Virus record (IMG/VR): IMGVR_UViG_3300042922_000505
Location: 1-42,112 of that record
DNA from: a virus
Direction: 5' to 3' (one strand)
Length of the DNA: 42,112 nucleotides
Under the pieces are notes generated by a model, which was not told where the DNA came from, did no database searches, and worked only from the letters and a program-made list of their open reading frames with translations. Position numbers and translations under genes: made by a program. Below are positions 7,885 through 16,609 of the stretch, one piece after another (positions within the stretch are counted from its first letter, which is position 1; each line of letters opens with the position of its first letter).

Positions 7885-8837
7885 TAAGCTAATTTATGTT
7901 TGAATATTACAATTCTAATATTTTTAGTATCATAAACTTTTGACCAGTTAGATCCTGTTGCCATTTCTGCAAATGTTGGTGTCTTACCTGCAACACTTGT
8001 TTCAGTCCATTTAACACCTCTAGGATGCAATATAAAGTGTTGTCTATTGATAAGGATATCTTCACCGGCTAATGAGTCTCTATCATCCTCAGTTGGTGTT
8101 GGAGCTGCTCCATTACCTAAACCAAAAGCGCCTTGTCCAAATAAATAGGTTGTATAAATTCCATTTGATACAGGGCATAAATCATCTACAATTACTCTAT
8201 ATCCTAAATAGAAAGGAATTTCAACCTGAGTTTCTGAATCTGGTACCATATCAATTTCATTATTCTTTTGAAGTTTAGTAAATGTAGCTGAATGCATTCC
8301 TACTCCAGTTAATTTACTTGCATTGTCTCCGAGTTTTTGCTTTGCATCTAATGTTGAGCTAACGCTGATTATTGCATCTGATCCAGTATTACCAGATATA
8401 TCATAAACATTAGAACTAGCTAAAGTTGTTTCTAGCCCAGCTAAAGATTTGAATACAACCTTTCCTCTTTCACCTATCCAGTATTTAGCTACCTTACTAG
8501 CAATAACTTTCATTGGATCATCACCAGATAAAGCTTTTGCTAAATCATTAACTCCCCATGCTTTACCTCTCATATGCAATCTAGCTTGGTCTTGTCCGGC
8601 TGTAATTGCATTTACTGATAATGAAGCTGAGTCGCTTAATTCTTCTGAATCTCCATCTAAATCATTCCAGAAAGGCATATTTATAATTGTGCCTCCACTT
8701 GTTGCTAATGCATCTAAGCTTGGATCATTTTGCACTATTCCTGCTTGTATGAAAGCATCTAGTCTCACTGTGTCCTCGATAACATAAGGATTAAATACCT
8801 CTGGTACTATAATATTACTAATTTTTGTTGCTGCCAT
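7884..8837 (-). CDS. Major capsid protein
   Basis: 317 residues, directly after the scaffold gene and followed by a terminator-like hairpin, the standard layout. N-terminus IIVPEVFNPYVIEDTVRLDAF and the central MPFWNDLDGDSEEL, ARLHMRGKAWG.NDLAK and LGYRVIVDDLCPV segments fit the HK97-fold coat proteins found in PBSX-like and clostridial phages. No protease gene is seen nearby, so processing may be absent. Would form the icosahedral head. Confidence 0.92.
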   Translation of the reverse strand: MAATKISNIIVPEVFNPYVIEDTVRLDAFIQAGIVQNDPSLDALATSGGTIINMPFWNDLDGDSEELSDSASLSVNAITAGQDQARLHMRGKAWGVNDLAKALSGDDPMKVIASKVAKYWIGERGKVVFKSLAGLETTLASSNVYDISGNTGSDAIISVSSTLDAKQKLGDNASKLTGVGMHSATFTKLQKNNEIDMVPDSETQVEIPFYLGYRVIVDDLCPVSNGIYTTYLFGQGAFGLGNGAAPTPTEDDRDSLAGEDILINRQHFILHPRGVKWTETSVAGKTPTFAEMATGSNWSKVYDTKNIRIVIFKHKLA

Positions 8838-8857
8838 GTTTATACATCTCCTTTAAA

Positions 8858-9472
8858 TTAAAAATTTACTTTTTTCCCTGCAGCTTCAGCCAATTTCCTA
8901 GCCTGTACAGGATCTTGTTTTATCAATTCACCTTGTTTTGTAAGGTTAAAAGTTTCTTTAGCAAATGGATTGATTGCTTTTGGAGGGTCTCCACCTGCTG
9001 GATCATATTTAGTTTCTACCTTTCCAGTAATAAAGTTATAAGCCATTGATTCTCTATAAGGTTTTAAAGTCTCTTCTAATCCTATTAGATTGCCTGTAGA
9101 GTCATAATTAAACTTATCTACTCCACCATGCTTAAAGATTAAATAATCAGCATCCTTAACACCTGCATCTCTAAGCTTATCTTTTAATAAAAGCTCTTTT
9201 ATTTGTTTTTCTGAATCTGATTTCATTGTTTCAATAGTGTTTTCATATTTTTCGATTTTTCCTTGAAGATCTTCATTTCCTTTGTTAGCTTTCTTCAATG
9301 TATCTATAGTGTCATTAGCTGTTTTAAGCTGACCATTGATATCATTAAATGTTGCCTTCGGTACTGCATATTTAGGAAATTCAGTATTAATTGATTTCAT
9401 TAACTCTTCAATATTGATACTTCCATCCTCATTTTTTTTAGTTTCTTCTATTAATTTTTTTAACCATTCCAT
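8858..9472 (-). CDS. Capsid scaffold protein (GP20-like)
   Basis: 204 residues. Central coiled coil (about residues 45-95: LKTANDTIDTLKK...KYENTIETMKSDSEKQIKE) and a C-terminal Lys-rich capsid-binding tail match phage minor structural protein GP20 scaffolds. Acts inside the procapsid and leaves before DNA packaging. Precedes the capsid gene by 20 bases. Confidence 0.88.
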   Translation of the reverse strand: MEWLKKLIEETKKNEDGSINIEELMKSINTEFPKYAVPKATFNDINGQLKTANDTIDTLKKANKGNEDLQGKIEKYENTIETMKSDSEKQIKELLLKDKLRDAGVKDADYLIFKHGGVDKFNYDSTGNLIGLEETLKPYRESMAYNFITGKVETKYDPAGGDPPKAINPFAKETFNLTKQGELIKQDPVQARKLAEAAGKKVNF

Positions 9473-9616
9473 AACTTTTTTTCTCCTTCTTCTAAATAGA
9501 TTTTTATTCCTGCTCTCCAGGTATTGTAGAATTGCCTTTGTTCTTTATCCTCTGCAAATCTTTAAAAAGAGGGCATAATAAAAAGCCTTATTTCTAAGAC
9601 TTGATTAATTATATTC

Positions 9617-9733
9617 TCATAATTCAATTTTTCTTTTTAAAAAGCAAAAGCATAGTCCAAATATATTAATTTGAAACCATGCTTCGGCATATCTAATGTC
9701 ATTCTCTATATACTCAGTTATATAATGATGCAT
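9617..9733 (-). CDS. Small ORF, 38 residues
   Basis: Starts at the ATG directly after the stop of the Tad2-like gene (TAAATG), with GGGAGG nine bases before it. The product (His-Tyr-rich start, then an aromatic helix and a C.C.K.R tail) is not recognised. Between its stop and the scaffold start are 144 bases without an ORF having a ribosome site. Confidence 0.5.
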   Translation of the reverse strand: MHHYITEYIENDIRYAEAWFQINIFGLCFCFLKRKIEL

Positions 9734-9991
9734 TTAAACAACCTCCCAATCTTCAGCAAGCATATCAGTTTGGCTAGCTAGCCATGGAACAAAATCACTA
9801 TTTGCTGTTTTCATAGCAATAAAAGGTACTGGTAATAATCCATCAACTGATTTTACATATTCATAGCCTACTGTCCAATTTTCAATGAGTATCAACCACA
9901 TTTCTTTACCATTCCAGCCTTTTCTCTGCACCTTACCACCAGTTTTTAATATTGCAATAGCATCACCGAAATTTAATTGCGTTCTTTCCAT
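9734..9991 (-). CDS. tad2: Thoeris anti-defence Tad2-like protein (DUF2829)
   Basis: 85 residues. The start is the ATG at 9991, which has a perfect AAGGAGG eight bases upstream; the longer ORF start has none. The protein shows the full DUF2829 signature: LNFGDAI..LK.G.KV.RKGWNGK, then FIAMKTA, then VPWLASQTDMLAEDWEVV at the end. Tad2 proteins are tetrameric sponges that bind cyclic ADP-ribose-type signals made by Thoeris TIR proteins and block abortive defence. It sits among late head genes here, not in an early anti-defence island, so its timing would be late unless another promoter exists. Family assignment is strong; activity against any given Thoeris type is inferred. Confidence 0.9.
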   Translation of the reverse strand: MERTQLNFGDAIAILKTGGKVQRKGWNGKEMWLILIENWTVGYEYVKSVDGLLPVPFIAMKTANSDFVPWLASQTDMLAEDWEVV

Positions 9992-10004
9992 TTTAAATTC
10001 CTCC

Positions 10005-10280
10005 TTATCTATGTGTTCCATATTCAACAAAACTAATATATTTATAATCATGTTTTTCATATTCTATATTTAATTTGTTTATTTGCTCTGAAAGTTCTTC
10101 TGTCCATTCTTTAGGTATAGGCTTTCTAGCTTCAACATATCTATTGATTGCATTTTGAATCTCTGCAATTCTTTCTTCAAGGCATATTCTTCTAGGTTTT
10201 AATCCTAAAGGCGGTCTTTCAAAGATAGGTTCGAAACTGCACCTGCAATTTAAATTAATATTAGCATTTACATTTGACAT
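10005..10280 (-). CDS. Hypothetical phage protein (conserved Clostridium type)
   Basis: 91 residues. An N-terminal MSNVNANINLNC start, a PPLGLKPR turn, then two charged helices (ERIAEIQNAINRYVEARKPIPKEW, EELSEQINKLNIEYEKH). Similar small proteins with the GLxPR/IPKEW pattern occur in phages of this group, but no function is known to me. It ends 13 bases before the Tad2-like start, so the two probably share an mRNA. Confidence 0.75.
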   Translation of the reverse strand: MSNVNANINLNCRCSFEPIFERPPLGLKPRRICLEERIAEIQNAINRYVEARKPIPKEWTEELSEQINKLNIEYEKHDYKYISFVEYGTHR

Positions 10281-10321
10281 TAATTATTCCTCCTTATTCA
10301 TAAGTCTCACACTTAGCTGAA

Positions 10322-10609
10322 TTAGTTATTTTTACTGCTTTTATATTGATGTTTAATTTCTTCGGCAACATCATAAATTGCAGATATTTTATTTATTTTC
10401 AGAAGAATTCGTCTTACTTCACTATAGGTATAGTCTTCAATTATGCAAACTGATTCTTGAACTTTTTGTGGATTTAAAAGACTATTAATATCTGAACCAT
10501 TGCAAAAAGAATCATTATAATCAAAAATAATCTTTTGCAATTCTTCAGCAGTTTCTCTTATTTTAAAAACAAGATTTATTCCATCACAAATTACACATAC
10601 ATAATTCAT
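10322..10609 (-). CDS. Hypothetical protein, 95 residues
   Basis: Not recognised. A beta start with two Cys (YVCVICDGINLVFKI) followed by three helices and a basic end (EEIKHQYKSSKNN). Located between head genes, possibly a small accessory or cargo gene. The gap after it is 41 bases. Confidence 0.7.
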   Translation of the reverse strand: MNYVCVICDGINLVFKIRETAEELQKIIFDYNDSFCNGSDINSLLNPQKVQESVCIIEDYTYSEVRRILLKINKISAIYDVAEEIKHQYKSSKNN

Positions 10610-10664
10610 TTAAATACCTCCTAAATAAAAATAAGCCTTAACGCTGGCTTTGCGAGATATTGGA

Positions 10665-10763
10665 TCACCTCTTTAAACTTTCATTTTTTCTATTTCTAAA
10701 TCTTAAATATATTTCTGCAACTATATATCCTAATATGAAGCCAAATATAAAATTTATAAACAT
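10665..10763 (-). CDS. Small single-TM protein, 32 residues
   Basis: ATG at 10763 with AGGAG eight bases upstream. One hydrophobic helix (FINFIFGFILGYIVAEIYL) then a basic tail (RFRNRKNESLKR), so an N-out or inner-membrane microprotein. It follows the Mu F-like gene by 13 bases. A short 5-bp hairpin with T-run follows (about 10633-10650). Confidence 0.5.
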   Translation of the reverse strand: MFINFIFGFILGYIVAEIYLRFRNRKNESLKR

Positions 10764-10776
10764 CTTATCAGCTCCT

Positions 10777-11826
10777 TTAATTGACAAATTTATTTTCCCA
10801 ATCATCATAAGTCATATCGCTAGGCACATACGTTGTTTTGCCTTTAGAATCTCTTGCAGCTCTAGTTGTTCCTAATTCAAATTCATCATCAAAATAAGGG
10901 CATGTGGTAGTTCTGCAACGATTATGAAATGGTGGAGCAGTTACCCATGGTTCATATTGTGATAATGGTAAATGTTCTCCGTCAAGGCTCCTGCAAATTT
11001 GGCTTGTATGTGTATCTAATGTTGCAACTATTTCATATTCCTGTATACCTAATTGCCTATAGGCATCATTACGACTAGCACTGCTAAAATATGCACTTTC
11101 AGTCATAACTAAATTACCTGATTTTGATTTACTTGTATCAAATTTATGAGCTATATTTTTAATTGCTTTATCTGGCCCTTGACCTTTTATTAACATTTGG
11201 CTTAACTCGCTATGAATTGTATTAACTAAGTCTGGTCTATATTGTCCCCATATCCTCTTACTAAACTCGGTTCCATCATCTGTCCAAGGTTTATGAATTA
11301 TCATATTTAATTGATCAGTATCTATTTTTGCGAAATTAAACCCAACATTAAAGCCTTTTTGTACTTCATATGCAGTATGATAATAACCTTGCTCATATAT
11401 TCCATTTAAAAGCGAATCTAGCTTATCAACTTGATTGCCATATAAAACTTCAACTATTTGTCTTAATTGTGTCTCTAGAGCTTCTAAACGTGAAATATGA
11501 ACTCTAGCGGATGCATTTTCTAATTGTTGCATCCAATCTTGGTTAATTGCATTTTCTTCGCCATATTTTATATAATCTTCAACTGACCATTTAAATTCTT
11601 TAAGTTCAGCAGGAGTTAAAAGCATATTTGCTTGTGCCAATGTTAAATTATTATTTTTAGCAAGCCTGTTATACCAACTATCAATATCCTTTTGTATACT
11701 GGTACTAGCTTGCTTATATATTTGTTCTAAATCCTCATAGTACTGGTCTGATTCTTTTAACTGTGCTTCCTGTAGAGTTTCAAATCTTTTAGCCCAATAT
11801 TGCCTACCTGGATTCTTATTGGCCAT
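10777..11826 (-). CDS. Phage head morphogenesis protein (Mu gpF-like, SPP1 gp7-like)
   Basis: About 349 residues from the ATG at 11826, which has AGGTGG six bases upstream and overlaps the portal gene. Helical N-terminal two-thirds, then the SPP1 gp7/Mu F domain with TLDTHTSQICRSLDGEHLP and a Cys/His zinc-like end (PPFHNRCRTTTCPYF). Minor head protein that binds the portal and influences DNA ejection. Confidence 0.9.
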   Translation of the reverse strand: MANKNPGRQYWAKRFETLQEAQLKESDQYYEDLEQIYKQASTSIQKDIDSWYNRLAKNNNLTLAQANMLLTPAELKEFKWSVEDYIKYGEENAINQDWMQQLENASARVHISRLEALETQLRQIVEVLYGNQVDKLDSLLNGIYEQGYYHTAYEVQKGFNVGFNFAKIDTDQLNMIIHKPWTDDGTEFSKRIWGQYRPDLVNTIHSELSQMLIKGQGPDKAIKNIAHKFDTSKSKSGNLVMTESAYFSSASRNDAYRQLGIQEYEIVATLDTHTSQICRSLDGEHLPLSQYEPWVTAPPFHNRCRTTTCPYFDDEFELGTTRAARDSKGKTTYVPSDMTYDDWENKFVN

Positions 11827-13270
11827 TAGTACCACCTACATTCGTCATGTCAGTGTTATTAGAATTATCATTTGTATTATCAATATTATTGCCTGTAGTA
11901 TTCTTAGGAGGTGTTGAATAAGCTGCTATATCTTTTTGCTTTTGCTCGTCCATTGTCTTTATTTCATTTTGAGGATCTTCAACAAACGGATGATGAGCAA
12001 CAATTGTTTCTGTACTTATAATTCCAACACTTTCTTGGCATATACCTGCAAGCTCTTTATCATTTTGTATGGCTGTTCTAGTCCATGTTTGAATTATTGA
12101 ACCTACATTACTGATATTTAAATACTTACAAATAGCTCTAACCAAGTCACCAAATCCACTCCTAAATTCTGTCTCTGCCAATCCAGCTTTTAATTCTAAT
12201 AGAGAATAAAGATATTTTAAAGCAACTCCCGAAGCGTCTCCCAATTTATCTGGTTGCGGGTCCACTCCTTGGCCTTGTTCAAATATTGCTTTCCTAGTAA
12301 TAGTCAATAACTCTTTTCTTGCTTCTATAGGAATATCAATTGTAAGTGTCTGCAATCCGCTTTTATCTGTATCTCCATTGTTTTCAATCTTAACTGTTTT
12401 GTATTTCTTTAACTGACTTAAGAACTCCCCAAGACTTTCGCCTTCATAATTAATTAATATAAAAATTATCTCCTGTATATCTTCCAAGTCATTAACAAAA
12501 CCACTAAACACCTTGTCATATACATCTATAAGCGGTTTTACATCATCTAAATCGCTAGTGCATATATTATTATTTGCAAAAGGTATAAAAGGAACAGTTC
12601 CAAAGTCGTGAGTAAATATATTGCTTTCCTCAGTTGAATCTGAATCATAGATATAAGTCTTAAACATATAACATTCTTCTAAGGTTTCAAAATCTGAGTC
12701 ACTAGTTTGTTTTCTATAGGCTTGACATTCTTTGTCGTTCCAATATTCATAAATATCGTATAAGATTCCATCATCCGCAAGCTCTTCATATGCCCTAAGA
12801 ACTCCTGTAAGTTTCTTTTTAAGACTCTTATTCCATATAGGTATTATTTGTTCAGTGTCTACCTCAGCATATTGAAATTTCTTTTCTTCATCAATCCAAT
12901 AGTGTAACCAACCTATACCAGCATTAGCAGCATTAATACATAAGTTCTTACATGTTCTTGAATAATCATCCCCCAATATATCAGTTATTTGCTTATTTGA
13001 TGCATCATTCTTTACATCATATAAAGGCGGCGCACTAAATAAATAACTAGCCTTCTGATTAACCAATAATCCATGAAACTTGCTAGATATTCTATTGTCT
13101 GCATTCCTCAAAGGATTTTCAGTTTCTTCCTCCTTTACAGGCGCAAATAATATGTCATTTTTATTTTTATAGTATCGTTTAGCTACTTCTATTTTGCTAA
13201 CCAGTTCGCTATGAGCTACCATATGTTTTTTAATTAGTTTTTTAAGAGTTTCTAATTCCAATTTATTCAC
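11816..13270 (-). CDS. Portal protein (SPP1 gp6-like)
   Basis: 484 residues. Pattern of the SPP1-type portal family: basic helical start, NRISSKFHGLLVNQKASYLF, the wing region, the ISYEGESLGEF-like crown segment around 270-285, and a low-complexity Asn/Thr-rich C-terminus. Twelve copies form the DNA entry ring at one capsid vertex. It is followed by the gp7-like gene and preceded by the terminase, the expected packaging order. Confidence 0.92.
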   Translation of the reverse strand: MNKLELETLKKLIKKHMVAHSELVSKIEVAKRYYKNKNDILFAPVKEEETENPLRNADNRISSKFHGLLVNQKASYLFSAPPLYDVKNDASNKQITDILGDDYSRTCKNLCINAANAGIGWLHYWIDEEKKFQYAEVDTEQIIPIWNKSLKKKLTGVLRAYEELADDGILYDIYEYWNDKECQAYRKQTSDSDFETLEECYMFKTYIYDSDSTEESNIFTHDFGTVPFIPFANNNICTSDLDDVKPLIDVYDKVFSGFVNDLEDIQEIIFILINYEGESLGEFLSQLKKYKTVKIENNGDTDKSGLQTLTIDIPIEARKELLTITRKAIFEQGQGVDPQPDKLGDASGVALKYLYSLLELKAGLAETEFRSGFGDLVRAICKYLNISNVGSIIQTWTRTAIQNDKELAGICQESVGIISTETIVAHHPFVEDPQNEIKTMDEQKQKDIAAYSTPPKNTTGNNIDNTNDNSNNTDMTNVGGTNGQ

Positions 13271-13294
13271 CTTCTTTCAGACAAAATAAAAAGA

Positions 13295-13492
13295 CTAGCT
13301 TTTACTAATCTTTGATTGTTCTATAAATATTTTTAATGGTGGCGTATTTAAATATTTTATTTTTCCACATTTTGAGCATTTATAAGGTTGCGCGAATAAA
13401 TTAGGAGCAGGATTAAAATACTTATGCCAATGTTTTTCTAAAGGTTTCATTTCTTCATAATTATGGATGCAAAGTAATTGTTTTATTTTCAT
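13295..13492 (-). CDS. Small Cys/His protein (zinc-ribbon-like)
   Basis: 65 residues from the ATG at 13492 (GAAGGG spaced correctly; the longer ORF start abuts it). A C.HNY..M.P motif and a CSKCGK knuckle could together bind one zinc ion. Located between terminase large subunit and portal. Function unknown. A possible -10 box (13538-13543) lies upstream. Confidence 0.65.
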   Translation of the reverse strand: MKIKQLLCIHNYEEMKPLEKHWHKYFNPAPNLFAQPYKCSKCGKIKYLNTPPLKIFIEQSKISKS

Positions 13493-13537
13493 AATACCCA
13501 TCCCTTCAATTTCGTAAAAGGTTTATTTAGCGAAATA

Positions 13538-13566
13538 ATTATACAAATTTGCTTAATTTTTAATGT
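13538..13566 (-). promoter_or_regulatory. Possible promoter after terminase large subunit
   Basis: The 146-base gap between terminase and the small Cys protein has a TG-preceded TATAAT (13538-13543) and a 21-base imperfect palindrome around 13575-13596. No good -35 is seen. Might give separate expression of the portal and head genes. Confidence 0.3.
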
Positions 13567-13638
13567 TTTTACTGCATAATTAATTGTTTTATGCAATTAT
13601 ATTGAATATTTATGTTGATTATATGTGCATATTATTCA

Positions 13639-15063
13639 TTATTTTAATATTCCCATGCCACTACCGCTATTAATCTTCTCTGCGATACCTGTAGTACAGT
13701 CTTGAGCATCATCATGTTTGTTCTTGCCTTCACGTTGATATTTAATCATTGAATCATAATACTCAGGCCATTTATTATTCCAGTTAACAGGGAAATATAT
13801 ATGATCCATAACCCAAGTAGCATTACTTAATATTCTTGCTTGTTTATTTTTAGATTGATGAAATGGTTTAATAACTGTCTTATTGCTGTTAAATTCGTCT
13901 CTAAGTATTCTTTTAACACTTCTAGCAAATCCATCCCCACCATTATTACTTTCAATATCAGCTTTATTAACTCCATCTTCATAGAACATTTTTGCTGTTG
14001 CTGTCTCTGTCTTTTCCATACCTTCTTGAGTATATAGAACATTAATTACATAAGCTTCTTTGTTGCATTCAATGTAATCAATAGAACATAAGTAATCTTC
14101 TCCAGTATCAGCTGTATCTGTATAATTTCTAATAGCAGTATAAACTGGATTTCCTTTAGCGTCACATGGCAATTTATCATAAGTTTTAAAGCCACTATAC
14201 AATCTGCCTTTAAGATCTATAGGCTCTTGCTGATAGTTTGCACTGAATATGTCAGCACCCATAACTGATTTTTTAGTCATAGCACTTTCATAACTTAGTA
14301 TCTCAGGGCAAAGCATTTCATGAGTCTCTTTATTTACTATTGCTTTCATAGATACATGCTTGCATTTCTTATGTTCTTTTTGGCACCAGTCAAGTATTCT
14401 TCCGGCTAAATCATTACTATGCCATCTAGTCATAATTATAATAATTTTCCCGCCTTCTTCTAATCTTGACAACATTGTATTTGTAAACCAATCCCAATGT
14501 TTTTCTAATACATCAGCGTTATTAGCCTCTAGAGCACTCTTAATTAAATCATCTATAATCATTAATGAAGCTCCAAAACCTGTTGCAGTTCCATCTGGAG
14601 AGGTTGCAAGATAGTTATTATAACCGCCTTCTAACGACCATAGATTCATGGCACTATCACCATATTTTATAAATACTCCTGGAAAGATATCACTATAAAC
14701 TATCTTATCTTTATCGGCCTTAGATTCTTGAATAGTATTTCTAACGCCTTTAGAGAACATAGTACTTAAGGTTTTATTATATGATCCTGTCATTATCTTT
14801 TGGGTTTGGTCTTTGCCTAGAACCCATTCAACAAAGTTTCCTACAGTTCTACTTTTACCATGTCTTGGCGGTTCAGTTAAAACAAGCACTTCATCATTAC
14901 TATAGTAAAAATCCTGTAGATCATTGCACATATCAATTAAGTACTGTCTATCTTCTTTATAGAAATCTGGTGCCTTTGTATTGCAATAAAAAAAGAACTC
15001 ACGTCTTGCAAGTTCACATTTAGCACCTAATCTTATTAAATCCATATCAACTTTAGCTGTCAT
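13639..15063 (-). CDS. terL: Terminase large subunit (ATPase/nuclease)
   Basis: 474 residues. Packaging motor: N-terminal ATPase with Walker A PPRHGKSR (about residues 65-72) and Walker B LMIIDD (about 167-172), then TRWHSNDLAGRI, and a C-terminal RNase H-like nuclease with Asp residues at CSIDYIEC, ADIESNNGG and KHDDAQDCTTGI. All catalytic acids appear present. Overlaps the small subunit by 11 bases. Headful packaging is typical for this type, in keeping with a circular map, but is not proven here. Confidence 0.95.
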   Translation of the reverse strand: MTAKVDMDLIRLGAKCELARREFFFYCNTKAPDFYKEDRQYLIDMCNDLQDFYYSNDEVLVLTEPPRHGKSRTVGNFVEWVLGKDQTQKIMTGSYNKTLSTMFSKGVRNTIQESKADKDKIVYSDIFPGVFIKYGDSAMNLWSLEGGYNNYLATSPDGTATGFGASLMIIDDLIKSALEANNADVLEKHWDWFTNTMLSRLEEGGKIIIIMTRWHSNDLAGRILDWCQKEHKKCKHVSMKAIVNKETHEMLCPEILSYESAMTKKSVMGADIFSANYQQEPIDLKGRLYSGFKTYDKLPCDAKGNPVYTAIRNYTDTADTGEDYLCSIDYIECNKEAYVINVLYTQEGMEKTETATAKMFYEDGVNKADIESNNGGDGFARSVKRILRDEFNSNKTVIKPFHQSKNKQARILSNATWVMDHIYFPVNWNNKWPEYYDSMIKYQREGKNKHDDAQDCTTGIAEKINSGSGMGILK

Positions 15064-15532
15064 TTTTAATCAACTGCCTTAATTCTTCTGGTGTTAAATC
15101 CTTATATGGATTATTTAAATTAATATTCATATTGCCAGTTTGTTCAATATCTTTTTTATCTCTCCAGTCAGCAGGTTTTCTATTCTTAAGCCAAAATATT
15201 TGAGCTGTTGTATCTGGATTAACTTCCTTTAATACTTCTTTAGTGACTACTAATTTTCCATCAGAATCACGTTCTTTAGTTACTTCATTATATTTGTAGC
15301 CTAATGCCCTTTTTAAGAGCGCATTTTCCACTTCAAGGTCAATTACTTCTTTGCCTTTTTTAAGGGCAGCTAAAAGAGCTGGATATTTATTCTTATATTC
15401 TTTTAATGTTGAATATCCTATGCCTAAATTATGAGCAATTTGTTCCTCAGTGAGTCCATTTCTTGCCCATCCTTCAACTAATACTAATTTTGGTTCTACA
15501 TATTCTGTATATTTAGATTTCAAAGAACTCAC
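15053..15532 (-). CDS. terS: Terminase small subunit
   Basis: 159 residues. N-terminal helix-turn-helix (GLTEEQIAHNLGIGYSTLKEYKNKYP, about 26-51) for pac/cos DNA recognition, then a coiled oligomerisation core (KKGKEVIDLEVENALLKRALGY) and a WLKNRKPADWRDK segment typical of PBSX-like XtmA relatives. First gene of the late operon; ribosome site GAGGTGAG lies just before the ATG. Confidence 0.92.
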   Translation of the reverse strand: MSSLKSKYTEYVEPKLVLVEGWARNGLTEEQIAHNLGIGYSTLKEYKNKYPALLAALKKGKEVIDLEVENALLKRALGYKYNEVTKERDSDGKLVVTKEVLKEVNPDTTAQIFWLKNRKPADWRDKKDIEQTGNMNINLNNPYKDLTPEELRQLIKNDS

Positions 15533-15830
15533 CTCACTTTCTAATTAATATTTATTTTAGTCTATCTATTAGACTCATATAGAAGTTTTAATATATTCAA
15601 TGTATGATTTATCATTTAAAATCAAAACGTCCATATCAAGCTAATAAATGCATTAAAATAGACACGCCTATAATTAATATAAGTGTGCCTATAAAGTAAA
15701 GAATTATGTCTTAACTAACTCTTCCAACAATAATATTATCTCACCTTTTATAGGGTAATTGGTAAGTTAAAAGAGTAATTAAAAACAGTTAATAAAGTAG
15801 TAAATGATGTATAAAAGAGTAATAAAAGAA
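15533..15830 (-). other. Intergenic early/late junction
   Basis: 298 bases without a gene. It holds a minus-strand terminator (15652-15690) and, between it and terS, the region where the late promoter and ArpU/RinA-type activator site should lie. I see a small palindrome (TGATAAATCA near 15606-15615) and TTGA-type hexamers but no confident -35/-10 pair, as expected for an activator-dependent promoter. Confidence 0.5.
15652..15690 (-). terminator. Terminator closing the early operon
   Basis: Arms 15660-15672 and 15678-15690 pair over 13 positions with one mismatch and two G-U pairs on the minus strand, loop of 5, followed by ATTTTAAT. Separates the ArpU and small TM genes from the terminase operon. 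Confidence 0.65.
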
Positions 15831-15947
15831 TTAATTTTGAATAGCTATTATAGACATTAATAATAAAATCATAATAAATAAAAATATGTCTCTGCAATTT
15901 ATCGGAGTAAAGCAAACCTCGTCAAATATGTCTGCAAGTTTTTTCAT
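15831..15947 (-). CDS. Small membrane protein, 38 residues
   Basis: ATG at 15947 with GGAGG seven bases before it. A polar start with two Cys is followed by one strong membrane helix (IFLFIMILLLMSIIAIQN). It lies between the late regulator and the early terminator. Function unknown; could be a small holin-like or regulatory microprotein. Confidence 0.55.
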   Translation of the reverse strand: MKKLADIFDEVCFTPINCRDIFLFIMILLLMSIIAIQN

Positions 15948-15962
15948 TATCATACCTCCTAA

Positions 15963-16421
15963 CTATGGAAATATTATCTCAATAAGCTGATTAATAATAT
16001 CATTCCTAAGCTTTTGGCAATAGTTCTTATCAAATCCAAGTTCTAAACCTATATCTAACCATGTACGCTTTTCTTTATCTAAGTATCTCATTTCAACTAG
16101 CTTGTACTCATTCTCTTTTAAATCCTTTAGAGCATTGTATATTTTAGTTCTTAATGCCATCTTATCAGCCTTTAGAGATTTAAGTCTTGCTATCTCCTGT
16201 TCCATATAAATAGATCTGTGAATTACTTCATCTTCAACATTACTATGAAATGCATTTGTTGGACTTCCTTTATCTTCATAACTAACAGCCTTTAGAGTGA
16301 TATCATTCTTCATATGTTCAATATCTATGTCTATATTGTTAATAGCAGTATCTAATTTTCTATAGTCATATAATGTACGTTCCATTTTCTGAAACTTATA
16401 TTTATCTTCCAAGTTAATCAC
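15963..16421 (-). CDS. ArpU/RinA-family late transcription regulator
   Basis: 152 residues. Helical, with a C-terminal sigma-region-4-like helix-turn-helix (MRYLDKEKRTWLDIGLELGFDKNYCQKLRNDII). Members (ArpU, RinA, LtrC) activate packaging, structural and lysis promoters in Firmicute phages. It is the last substantial early gene and sits directly upstream of the terminase operon, the expected place. It overlaps the next gene upstream by 4 bases. Confidence 0.85.
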   Translation of the reverse strand: MINLEDKYKFQKMERTLYDYRKLDTAINNIDIDIEHMKNDITLKAVSYEDKGSPTNAFHSNVEDEVIHRSIYMEQEIARLKSLKADKMALRTKIYNALKDLKENEYKLVEMRYLDKEKRTWLDIGLELGFDKNYCQKLRNDIINQLIEIIFP

Positions 16422-16609
16422 CTCGTTAATTCAATATTAACTTCAAAAGGAATCTTTTCAGCTACTTTTATGTTGATTGCTCCTTCATTGATTAGTTTCT
16501 TTACATTATTGGTTATTTCTTCTTCCGTATTACATTCTACATAATGAATATTTTTTAAAAATGTTGCTGGCGCTTCATATATAACCATATATTTATTATC
16601 CATACTCAT
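16418..16609 (-). CDS. Hypothetical protein, 63 residues
   Basis: Alpha/beta pattern (YMVIYEAPATFLKNIHYVEC, then a helix, then IKVAEKIPFEVNIEL), not recognised. Overlaps both neighbours by 4 bases, so the three genes 16800-15963 form one translationally coupled unit downstream of repeat array A. Confidence 0.7.
   Translation of the reverse strand: MSMDNKYMVIYEAPATFLKNIHYVECNTEEEITNNVKKLINEGAINIKVAEKIPFEVNIELTR

Noticed and set aside
13827-14042. Minus-strand 71-codon ORF with Gln run inside terL
   Set aside because: Alternative frame of terL with no ribosome site; composition is an artefact of AT-rich codons.
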